Assembly (NCBI RefSeq): GCF_964340395.1
Contig: NC_135568.1
Span: forward strand, 4,507,803-4,571,802
Length of the DNA: 64,000 bases
From: Glandiceps talaboti
Taxonomy: Eukaryota; Hemichordata; Enteropneusta; Spengelidae
Direction: 5' to 3'
The notes beneath the pieces are model-generated. The model had not been told where the DNA came from and did not search any database. It worked only from the letters and a program-made list of their open reading frames with translations. A program made the position numbers and the translations under genes. Positions 24,003-34,950 of the stretch are shown piece by piece. Within the stretch, counting starts at the first letter, position 1; each line of letters starts with the position of its first letter.

Positions 24003-25599
24003 TTGTATGTGTAAATGACAGGATATGCCTATATTTATATGACTTGTATCTCTACTGCCAGACTATACGTACACTCAGGGTCATTGTACATGTAATTTAA
24101 TTTTAGAACTGCAGTTCATTGTACTATAGTGTAGGTATGGCAGGATGTATACGTGAATGTCTTGTATCCCTAGTAGTAAAGAGATGTTTGATAATACACA
24201 AAGCTACAAGTTAGAAGCAACAGATGTGGGAATGCGAATATGTAAACTATATGAAAGATACATGAAGATTTAGGTTGTCATGTTCTGTATTGATGGATGG
24301 ATTGATCCTACAAACTATGACAGAAAATTGATGGTTTTCATTGCAAACTACAGATAATTACATTGCAATATACATGTACAGCAGATATATTCGACTGATA
24401 TTGATGATACATGCATGTAGATGACTTGATATTTGAAATAATATTTGAGTATTTATTGAGATACATGTTTCTCATGTCTCTTGCAATCTGAGAGTGTGGG
24501 CGTAAATGTAAGAGATAATACTATAGTTTGATCCTGCAAACGATCACAGAAAATTGATGGTTTTCATTGCAAGTAATAGATACTGTAGTATAATGTAGAG
24601 CAGATATGTTCTACTGATAATGATGGTCCATAGATGACTTGATATTTGATATCAGTATTCTTTGAGATACATGTTTCTCATGTCCATGACAATCTGAGTG
24701 TATGGGCCAACAAGTAAGGGACATGTTTGATCCCACTCTCTGTATTAATAGGCAAGCAAAATCATGTTTCGTATTGTTGTTGGTGATTGGTTGATTGCGT
24801 TTCGTAGTCGGTCGATGTATGTATAGATTGAAAGATCTGACTGGAAGTACTTCTACTATCTGCACAGTACCCTACCTGTATATGTTATTGTATGTATGTA
24901 CATGTATGTATAGATTGATGGATATGTAACGGCTGGGACTATCACTCGTCCTGCAGGTAATCACGACTGCAAAGTGAATGACCTATTGTGTGGCATGGTG
25001 ATTAATAATGGTACAGTTAGCAAGGATTGCTTATTTTTGTCATACTAGGGAATTTGAACCCCTCAGAACACACATATTACTTACCATTACTGATAACACT
25101 TCAAATGAAGAAATAATTTCACTTTCTGTGCAACACACAAGCCAAGTTGTACATGTTTGATCAACCCCCACCCCACCCCACCCCAATTGTCACTCATAAT
25201 CTCTCAGCAAAACAAAGAAAAATATTAGAGAATGTTTAATTGTCATGATTTCTGTGATGGACTCCAAGTCAGGATGAAATCAACAAAGCTGTCTGGCCAA
25301 ATTCTCCTCACAGATGACCTGGAAACTTGGTAGTAAAACCAGCAAATTAAGCAACTTGGTAACTGTTGGTTATGTCTTTGCTGTTAAATTTGTATTTGGA
25401 AAATGAATGAAAGGAGTTGTGTTTTAGTGTGGAATGGTAGACAACACATACAAATACACCCTGCTGGTTTTCGTTTGTCAGTGACTCAGTTTTAAAATAT
25501 ATACATGTAAGATGGAATATCTACAATATATGGATACAAAAACAGCTTGAATCTTTGACTAGTTTTGTAGCTTTAGCTGGTTTTTTTCCCTCAAGAAGA

Positions 25600-26620
25600 T
25601 GGAATGAAGACATAGACTCATTTATCTAAGATGGAATATCTCATAGCTTATCAGGGAATTTTTTTTTTCCATATTGGGGAATAATTGTCTGTCAGAAACC
25701 AACTTCAAGGTTTTCTGAAGATGATACTGATAGCTGTCGGTGAAAGTAGAAAATATGATATTCTTGATGCGTATATATTATAGATATGGCCTTTTTTTTG
25801 ATCTTATCTTGCTATTCCCTCTCTGTACATATAGTTTAGATGGCTAGTTATCACAGAAGCTTCAAGGTTTTCTGAAGATAATACAGATAGTGGTCAGTGA
25901 AAGTAGAAGATATGGTACATCGTATTCTTGATGCATACTAATAATAATATGTACATACATGTACTGCAGATATGGTTATTTTCTTGGTCTTATCTTCCTT
26001 CTCATCTTGCCTTCCTCTGTCTGTACATACAGTGTAGATGGCTCCATGCTGTAACTTAGTTGTCATAGAGACTTCCAAGGTTTTGCAATCAGTAATGCAA
26101 GGTTTTCCCCAACCTCAAAGGTTTGCTTGTCAGTTACTGATATTCAGTAGCCATATTGATTAATTTACTGAAATCATGATATTAACAGGAAATGTATTTT
26201 GAATTCTGGTTAGTGTCAACCAGTGCTATTATGAGCTAGAAATGTATGAAATTTACTTCAGTTTTCTCAGTTTACTGGTGCTGCATGCAGTCAGATGTAT
26301 TGTAGTTATCACAGAAACTTGAAAGTTTTCTGTAAAAACTAAAGAGACGTGAATGTTGTATGCTACAGATATATACAATGTAAGATATACTTCAGTTTTC
26401 TCAGTCTACTGGATGTTGTGAAGCTTCAGGCTATCACAGAAACTTGAAATTTTTCAAAAATGATAGAGAAACATGAATGCTCTGAGCTATACTAGATGTT
26501 GCAGATGTACTTCAATTTTTTCAGTCTACGAGATGTCTTGATGCTCCCTCGATGCTCCAAGCAATAAAAAAACTTGAAGGTTTTCGGCAGATAGACGGTA
26601 AAGCTGATTGGATCTCAATT
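25600..26620. repeat. Degenerate dispersed repeats around AACTTxAAGGTTTTCTGAAGAT
   Basis: Variants of CAGAAACTTGAAGGTTTTCT occur at about 25697, 25858, 26069, 26315, 26437 and 26567. Several are followed by a short purine-rich stretch and TATTCTTGATGC. Old, strongly diverged array. Confidence 0.55.
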
Positions 26621-27648
26621 ACCCTGGGATAAAAGCTATGTCAGAGAAGATGATGAGACCCTGGATAAGCTTGGTAGTCTCCTTGTGGCTACATTGATTG
26701 ATATGAAACAGTGGCATTTATCTGCTGTTTGTTGGAATCATGCAGCTAAAGGGAGTTTTACAATTGTAATGGATAAGTTAAAGAATGCAAACCCATATAA
26801 ATACAGGTTTAAGTTTTGTGTTGTCAATCAACTCTTGTAGTAATTGCATTGTTACAGTTTTAAAACATTGAAGGGCAGAGTGACTTCTAGTGAAACTCAT
26901 AACAGCTGTAGTCAGTCAGATGATCCAGACTAGGTTTTCTTGTGAGTTGCCATATATTAAAGGGGCACGAAAGTGAGGCTGATTTTAGCATAGTTGTATT
27001 TCAATATACATTATAGGGACCTAGAAAGATAATTTTCATCAATCCTGCATTTCAAGATTTCTCCAAATTGAAAGTATGGAAATTGAATAAGCTGGCTTAG
27101 AAGGATGCTGCTGTACACTTGGATGAGGCATTATGGGATATAAACAACGTTAGGAGCTTCACACATGTTACAGCAATGATCAGGCAATACTAAGTGGTGA
27201 GGTCATATTGCTGAGGGCTTGTACTCCTTAGGGACTATGAAGGGATTATTATCCTTTACCAAATCAATATTTATGTTCGATAAACGTCCAAGAACAGATC
27301 TGAGGTATACAACACTCGGGTGATGCGAGGAGGGGGGGGGGGGGATTATAATTGGAAAATTGAGTTACTCTGTCTAATAATGAAAACCTTAGCTTAAGGA
27401 ATATACTGTTAACTTTCAATGTAATAGTTATGTTTTCTCATCTTGGAAAAAAAGCAGAAACAAACCTTATCATTATAATTCTCTCCGATGCTAAAGTATG
27501 ACCAATTGAGAACTTCCCAACCTCGAAAATCCGAGGTTAGTTAATATGCTAAGCTGTTAGAAATGTGTTAATTGGCCTCATCATCTATATCAACAGAAAT
27601 AAAGAAGTGTCGGGTATTTGCATAATCTTCTTTTCCATCTTTTCATTG
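26621..27648. other. Intronic DNA
   Basis: No exon recognised. A G-run of about 13 bases lies near 27332. TTAAAGGGGCAC at 26957 resembles one end of the element at 12287. Confidence 0.5.
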
Positions 27649-27661
27649 TATGCGTGGTGCG

Positions 27662-27676
27662 CTCAGACCACTATAG
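27662..27676 (+). repeat. CTCAGACCACTATAG half-palindrome
   Basis: Identical to the left arm of the hairpin at 7204, but without an adjacent complementary arm. A matching right arm, TAGTGGTCTGAG, lies at 29235-29246, so the two may bound a ~1.58-kb unit. Confidence 0.6.
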
Positions 27677-27687
27677 AAAGAGGTTGT

Positions 27688-27795
27688 CTTGCTGCTAGAC
27701 GTTCGGGCTTCTCCCGACGAAGTTCGCTGTGACGGCGAACGCCCATCCTTGTCGTATTGTAAATTCGGAATAACACCTGAGGTCTAGCAGCTAGA
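27688..27795. mobile_element. Foldback element with CTGCTAGAC ends, copy 1
   Basis: Begins CTTGCTGCTAGAC and ends GAGGTCTAGCAGCTAGAC, an inverted pair CTGCTAGAC/GTCTAGCAG. The interior includes GACGAAGTTCGC and GTCGTATTGTA, both shared with the copy at 28257. GC- and CpG-rich compared with the surrounding intron. Too small to encode anything. Confidence 0.65.
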
Positions 27796-28110
27796 CTAGG
27801 ACATGAGTAGCTGTGGCCAGATTCATAGGAAGTATTTATAGTAGGAGCACAGAAACTTCAAAGGCTTATTTATTCTTTATTGTTTAGTATAATGTCGTAG
27901 CGTTATTTTACAAATTGTGACGCGAACTTGGCCGCTTTATAATGAACACGCAGGACAATAGCCACTTTAGCTCTGAAATATGATTTGAGAACTCTCTGTC
28001 AGCAGTTGTGTCGCAGTTCTCTGAGTGCACATTTCCAAACTTTGACCCGTCTTTTTTACACCTGACCCCATGAAGACGCGACATTACAGTGCAAATATCC
28101 ATTATCGGAT

Positions 28111-28228
28111 AAAATCTGATTTTAGACTCTAGGTTAGATGCTTGCTCTGATTCACTTTTTATGATATTATCCTATAAAAAGTACTCTGTACGTGCGAAGA
28201 GTAATATTAGAGTCTAAAATTCGATTTT
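28111..28228. mobile_element. MITE-like inverted repeat, ~118 bp
   Basis: The left arm AAAATCTGATTTTAGACTCT is matched by the reverse complement AGAGTCTAAAATTCGATTTT at the right end with two mismatches. An inner hairpin (ACTTTTTAT...ATAAAAAGT) lies between them. It sits between the two CTGCTAGAC elements. Confidence 0.7.
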
Positions 28229-28256
28229 GTTGGCGTCTGTCAAATCGCTACCTAAT

Positions 28257-28412
28257 CTTGCTGCTAGATGTTCGTGCTTTCTTTCGATACTAATTACTAT
28301 AAGCGAACGAAGTTCGCAGTGAGGGCTTGCCTTGGATGTTCCATCCTCGATAGCGATGTTCGGTCGTGTGTCGTATTGTATCGGAAGAACATCCGAGGTC
28401 TAGCAGATAGAC
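28257..28412. mobile_element. Foldback element with CTGCTAGA ends, copy 2
   Basis: Begins CTTGCTGCTAGATG and ends GAGGTCTAGCAGATAGAC. It shares ACGAAGTTCGC, TCCATCCT/CCATCC, GTCGTATTGTA and CGGAA with copy 1 but is about 45 bp longer. The + frame 28268-28450 spans it and is not a gene. Confidence 0.65.
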
Positions 28413-28545
28413 TAATCGCTACCATGAAAAGAGGCCAATGGTTTGCGTGATGTTGAAAATAAAACATCCATATGATTATTATATTGAAACGGCTTAGTGA
28501 ATACACACAACTAGCACTATAAACGGAGATGTGTTCCAACTCAGA

Positions 28546-28580
28546 CTCAGACCACTAATGAATATTTTCAGTGATCTGAG
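28546..28580. repeat. CTCAGACCACTA palindrome, imperfect
   Basis: CTCAGACCACTAATGAATATTTTCAGTGATCTGAG in outline: a 12-base left arm, an 11-base centre, and a right arm with one mismatch (CAGTGATCTGAG). Confidence 0.75.
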
Positions 28581-29217
28581 GTTACACAGACAAGGAACAC
28601 AAAATTGCAGTCCCGTGCTTTTAAGTTTTATAATGTTTTGCACTCGCAAATCCGTGATCAAAGAATGTACGCTTGCTATTGGATCCAGGATGAATAAAGT
28701 TTAAACGTTGTAAACCTTTCTCGAATATATTCTGACAGTGATGTTGAATTTGAGGGAAAATTCTGTTTGACAATAGAATAGACTAGCCAAGATTACTGAC
28801 TACATAGCTCTTCAATGTAAGTGTGAGCAGTGAAGTGAAAACAGCTAGTGTACTTCCCGTTTCTCGGACAAGGCAACATTATATCGCCCTTCACATGCTA
28901 TTGTTTGTAATTGATAAAACAAAAGGCGTTCTATGGAATATCATATCCCTTCGTCGCTAAAATTAACAGAGACGAGAAAATGACGGAAATGCAAGTTATC
29001 GAACATTCAGGACAAACACCTTTTTCAGTTAGAAAAAACTTCCCTTTGGAGATGGAGATTAGTCCCCAGCATCATTTTCACAAACCTGCGAAGAGGCCTT
29101 GATTGACACAACATTGTACAGTCATGGACATAGTCTATCTGAGAGACATTCCTTACTGTTCACAAATACAGACATTTCTACTAGGCTACATCCATTTCGT
29201 AGGGTCTATGATCCATC

Positions 29218-29246
29218 TCAGACCGGTTGACCACTAGTGGTCTGAG
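29218..29246. repeat. CTCAGACC...GGTCTGAG palindrome
   Basis: CTCAGACCGGTTGACC precedes ACTAGTGGTCTGAG. The arms CTCAGACC/GGTCTGAG are exact, and the inner part also pairs (CCACTAGTGG is itself a palindrome). Confidence 0.75.
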
Positions 29247-29890
29247 GGTCCATGTCGCCCTGCTTGCATACGGAGTAAGTCGCCTACAAAGAGACAGTTG
29301 TGAAACCCGGGCTTACCTGAAATGTTAGTATAGTAGTAACTAAAGATTTAACGCATCTGTGTTCAAATATCAGCAATAAATCGACTATTTAGTAATTTTA
29401 CCTCGCCTTGGCTACAAAAGTACTAGTCCCAGTCCGGAGGACCAGAAATCCCGAAATCACAAGTTCAATCGTAAAATTTATGCCCAAGCGGACGCCCGAT
29501 CAAATGTGGCGGAGTTTGTAAGGCGGGACTTTGAAATCAGTCGGAACTGGAAAAGTTCCGATTTCGACACCTTTTGTGATCGTACCAGCGACTACTATCG
29601 TCAAAAAGATGTAAAATGAGTACATATTCGACCGATTGCTAATATTTGATAGCTTTATAAAAAAAATTATATGTAATTATTTTGTTATTGGTGCGAAAGT
29701 ATTTTGTTTTCGCACTCGCTATAGGACGGTTACTTTTCATAGGACGGTGTTGAGCGAAACGCGTGCACCGTCTGCAAGCAGGACTGTGAGCCATGGTACA
29801 ACATCTGAGCACAGACAAGGAACACAGTTTCTTGTCAGTGATGTGAGGTACAACTACTGACCATTATCGGATTGAGAGGTGTCAACGAGT

Positions 29891-31278
29891 TCCAGCAAGA
29901 TGCTTAGTTTAGACAAACAAGTTTTATTTACACATAGCCCCAAAGCATAGGCTGGTGGCGTTATTCACCATATGGGTACAGGTGTAAGAAGGTGCTAAAA
30001 GGTGTTACTTTTAGCATCGGCAGAATTGTAATGTTGATGCAAATATACCAGTGTGTCCTTTGGGGTACATTAATTAAATTGATTAATGAAAGTTGAAAGG
30101 ACTTCACCTACTTTTGTATTGGCACAATTGTATTATAATGTAAGAATATGCAAGAGGGAGTTACAATTTATGAATCACAAGGGGCAAAGGTGTGGAGTAG
30201 GGAGTAGAAATACACATGAAATATAGTGTGTGACACACCTTGCAGCAGTCTAACATCTTGTAACTGTCCGTAGTGATCAGCAGATCTATTCATTTGTATT
30301 ATCAATGATTTTATTCATATTATGCTATTTCTAAGTACCATCTCATTTTGATATCTCATTTACTAGTAGATAATACTAGTATGGTCATATATTTATCTTC
30401 AATATTCTCTGATTAGAAAGTATATGCACCATAATTTATTAATAAGTTATGAATAAAAGAAATGATGTTTTATTGCCATTTTCAATTTTTATTGTATCAT
30501 CAAGAAAAGTGACATCTGCATCACAATTTAGGTCATTCATTTTTGGAATTAGTAACACGAGTTTTCAATATCCCATAATATGATGAGAATGCAGAGTTAT
30601 ATTCTTACAAATTTACTGAATTTGGCCGCTTTGAATATCATCTTTGTGATACATGAGTGCTGGTATTGATCTTTGGGATACATGTATTTATACTTGTGGT
30701 ATTTTGGATGTTTTTAGCTTCACTTTCACTCACCAAATGTTATGAAAGTACTGCCAACGATAATATTCCTGTCCCTACATGGAAATTGTGAAGAAATATG
30801 TTATGGCTATTTGTACGAAATATATATGCACTTTTTAAAAATTTTTTTTTTTTAAATGTTTTTAATTTTTTTTAAAAATTCAAAAAAAAATGTTGTGCTG
30901 GGAATTGTTCCTAGCGTATTTTTGTTATACAGACATATACATGTACACACAAATGCACATATGTAGTTATACTTATAGTTGTAGGATGATGAAATCATTG
31001 CATACATTGTACATGTAGCCATTTGTTAGAGATAGACAGATTTATAACTCTTCCTCGACTGTATTAGTTTGTATTGATAGATAACAATGTTTGATTTATG
31101 ATATTTACATAGTGAGGTCATGACCTCAATGTTTGTAGGATACATTAATCCTAACTTTATACAGAGTTGATGTGTACATAACCAAGGCCACACTTAAAAT
31201 GCCATTACAGTTGTATTTGTACAATCACTTAGAAGTAGAGTAACTGTAGGCTATGTGTAGAAGTATAGTGATATGTTA
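29891..31278. other. Intronic DNA
   Basis: CpG-poor again. Contains A/T homopolymer runs at 30838-30890 and TGTACATGTA words. No exon recognised. Confidence 0.5.
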
Positions 31279-31519
<241 letters not shown>

Positions 31520-32400
31520 CAAGGTACAGACATACATGTAGCTATACACGGAGTGTGGGACAGATTTTGATTTACAACATGCAGAGCTCAATCACAACAT
31601 AATAACACAATAGTTAGCATAAATAGTATTTGTTCTTTTTTCAAACATTAAAAAAGTGTACAGTTTTGAAAAAAAAAATTTAAAACAAAGGTAACAAATT
31701 ATGAATTACTTGACACATTGTGTAGTAATTTTAAAAGATCTAATATTGATTTTACTTAGTGTATTTAGATGTCATGTAATGTACATGTAAGGTCACATCT
31801 ATAGATGTATTATTAGTATTCTGTATTTCAGTTAGCATTACAATCAAATCCATACGCAGTGATGGTTGTGTGTTTTCTTAAGATGTGATCTCAACCCCTC
31901 AGCCCGGAAGATGCATTGAGAATACACAAGTAGTAGTACAGCATTAGGTAGCAGTGCATGTCATTGCAAACTTTTCATGCAGAGTCTTTGTGTTATTACT
32001 TAGGCGTTTCTTGAGGTAATCTCTGGCATTTAGTGGGAAAGCTAGAAGAGATTGTGTAGTGTGGTACAGCATATATCAGTGCATGTGTAATGAAGCTACA
32101 TGTAAGACTGGAACTCATGTTGTTATATGTGTTGTAATACTGAATGAATACATCAGTGAATACTTGCATCAGTGGGAAAACTGAATAGAACTCATGATGT
32201 GTAACTTAAGTGTATGGTGGATATTCACGGTATTTGTACTCGTGTGTGGTGTTTTCTGCTGCATTTTCACTTACAAGTACAAGTACGACTACAAAGAATA
32301 TCACAAGTCCTCACATAAAAACAATGGTACTCTAATAGCACTCAGTAATTGGACTGGCACTAACACCTCAGCAGCATGACTTAGCTAGCTACTGGGATGG
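31520..32400. other. Intronic DNA
   Basis: Nothing recognised. The + frame 32194-32379 (61 codons) starts with a hydrophobic segment (residues 8-27) but has no family match, no splice context and no neighbours to support it. Confidence 0.45.
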
Positions 32401-33690
32401 TTTTGAATGCCTACATCCACCCAATTGAACATCAGGCTAGCTCAGTGCTAACACCAGGCAGGCACTGACATCTCACCAGCATGTGTTAACAACTTGAATT
32501 CCTGCACCAGCCATACATGTATGTATGTGAGCACCAGACTAGCTCAGTGCTAATATCAATACATATATGTGAATACCAGGCTAGCTCAGTGCTAACACCA
32601 GACTGAAACTTAACACCTCACCAGCATGTGTTAGCAACTGGAAGGGTGCTTACACCATGATCCTCATGTTAACACCAAGCTATTAAACACAGTACTAACA
32701 CCGGGCTGGCACTACCCTAACATCTCACTACTGTATATCTCTGTTAGCAACTGCAATGGTTACATGTTACACCAACCCAATGTGAACACCAGGCTAACCT
32801 AACACCAATCTAACAAACAGGAAAGGGATTTGTGAGCTTTAGTTCTAATGAAATATGTATTTGGGTAGACTGTTGTCAACAGTTTAGGTCTTTTATAAGA
32901 TGAAACATTCCAATGGCACAACCTTTTAGCTCTTTCAAAGTGAGACTGTTTTTAGAGCCACTTCAGTCATGCACAGTATCAATTCAGAGAGCATTTCACA
33001 GTTTGAAGCTTACTCGTAATGTAACCTTTATTCAACACAATCTTGACAAGTGGAACTGTGAATGAAGTATTACTTAAGTTTTCATTGACCCGTATCTGCC
33101 AGCACACTCAAAGTAAGGAAAGCGATCACTTCACAGACTGGGTCCTATTCCATGCATCAGTCATGTTGTATGCATGGCTGCCAGGCTATCAAACCATACA
33201 TTCCAGTTGTCTAGTATGGTACCCTAAAAGTAGCACAAGCTATCAACCAAAATAGTCAACTGTGTGCTTAGAAAATCGGCTCTTGTTGAATTTTAGGCTG
33301 GTACTATCACCTTCAGTATGTGTTGGCAACTGGAAGGTTAATGCCTGCAACAGCCATATGTTAACACCAGGCTAGTTCAGTGCTAATAGTACTAGGCTGG
33401 CACTAACACTTTGTCAGTATGTGTTAGCAACTGGAAGAGTTAATGCCTGCAACAGCCCTATGTTAACTCCAGACTAGTTCAGGCTGGTACTAACACCTCA
33501 CCAGTATGTGTTAGCAGCTGGAAGTGTTAATGCCTGCAACAGCCCTATGTTAACTCCAGACTACATGTAGTTCAGTGCTAATACTAGGCTGGTACTAACA
33601 CTTTGTCAGTATGTGTTATCTACTGGAATAGATAATGCCTACAACAGCCCTATGTTAACTCCAGGCTAATTTTAATGTGTATATCAAGCT
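32401..33690. repeat. Degenerate ~100-bp repeats with GTGTTAGCAACTGGAAG
   Basis: Variants of CAGGCTAGCTCAGTGCTAA, ACACCTCACCAGCATGTGTT and AGCAACTGGAAG recur at 32420-32830 and again, better conserved, at 33290-33680 (about 33310, 33400, 33490, 33590). The block between (32830-33290) lacks the unit. Frame 33043-33255 falls in that gap, with no identifiable domain. Confidence 0.75.
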
Positions 33691-34852
33691 GACACTAGGC
33701 TAGCAACTCAATAAGGGATTCTCGACGTGTATATGTACATGTATGCATAGTGTATGGTCCTCTTTGCATTGTATCACCCTGAACAAAGACTCAGAATACA
33801 CATTACATGTTGTTCAGTCTCTTTTTATACCAAAATATCCTCCATGCCAAGCATTACAATTACAGGGTAGTATTACTGAATAGTTTCCCTGACGTGTTCA
33901 CCAGATATAATGTCATTGAAACTAGACAGAATAGTGGATACTTCCAATACTTGGAAAACGTACGGCATTGAATTCCCCATGAGAAAACTGAGAAATTAAT
34001 TGAATATGAATGTTAATAGAACCTGAAACTTCGTGAAAACCTATACCTATGTGATTAGTAGAACCTGTTTACGAATTCATAACATCACGGCACATGAATT
34101 GAATAGTTAAAACTAGTCAGTTGAAAGGTGTGTCATGAAATGTGATTTCTTGGACCCCTTGCAACACTCTACCCATTCAGTATGCCGAATATGATTTTTC
34201 TCAAAATGTCCCTCAGGCAGTGAACACTATCTTAGATTTACAGGGGCATATTTAGCTGACTTTATGTTCTTTTCGGGGTAATATTATGGGAAACCAAGAA
34301 TGATGAAATGAGACACGAACGAAGTACAATCAAGATTGTTTCGTAAAGCTGTGAATCTCTACAGATTGAATGTTGAGAGAATTATTACACAATGTAGTTA
34401 GCCACTTGAATTATGTACCCTGCAGTCAGAATATCGTCAACAACTTAGCCTAGTGAAAGTTTATCCATGGAGTAGATAGAACTAAGAACTCACTTCCAGG
34501 ACTAGTTACATGGGTGTACTACCATATGACTGATTTATTGGATAAAATGAAGTACGCTGAAGGAGCTAGTACTTACGGACAGGAAACTGGTTTTATTTGA
34601 TGTCAACTACAGCTGACAGCAAATCAATGCTCCTTATAAGCCGATACTCTACTGTATTTTTATATGTAGGCAGTATTAATATACAGTGATACGGATGTAC
34701 TCATCCACATGCCAAGAATGTCTCTTTTTTTTCTTGGTACGTACTTGGAGATTCAGTATCCTGAGGATACGCAAAATTCATTATTTGTGTTTTTATATGT
34801 AAACATGTAGACAAAAATAATTAAAAGCTGTCATTTGAGACCTAAAATAGTG

Positions 34853-34853
<1 letters not shown>
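33691..34853. other. Intronic DNA, nothing recognised
   Basis: No exon or organised repeat was seen. A few CpGs, no clustering. Confidence 0.45.
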
Positions 34854-34902
<49 letters not shown>

Positions 34903-34950
34903 GTGTGTGCGTGCATGCGTGCGTGTGTGCGTGCGTGCGTGTGTGTGTGT
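34854..34950. repeat. (GT)n microsatellite with GC steps
   Basis: About 97 bp of alternating GT, with GTGC and GCAT interruptions in the second half. Confidence 0.97.

Larger units (their letters stand above)
21571..25599. other. Intronic DNA without recognised exon
   Basis: It contains two DR-type sites (22513, 23269), a small hairpin (23506-23541), an inverted-repeat element (23648-24002) and a C/A-rich run near 25167-25184. Duplicated ~300-bp texture is visible at 24280-24680 (GAAAATTGATGGTTTTCATT at 24324 and 24549). Confidence 0.5.
27649..29890. other. CpG-rich island inside the intron
   Basis: CpG abruptly becomes frequent (for example 27690-27760, 28280-28420, 29400-29600, 29690-29770) between CpG-poor flanks. 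It is crowded with short inverted repeats, including two TGCTGCTAGAC elements, three CTCAGACCACTA palindromes or halves, a TIR pair at 28111-28228 and a GTGCGAAA...TTTCGCAC hairpin at 29690-29714. Small frames such as 28911-29102 and 29636-29860 on + show no domain. It could be a cluster of recent insertions not yet depleted of CpG, or an internal promoter or enhancer. The first fits the palindromes better. Confidence 0.55.

Noticed and set aside
28911-29102. 63-codon + frame in the CpG-rich island
   Set aside because: No recognisable family and no splice evidence. The block is otherwise made of inverted-repeat debris.
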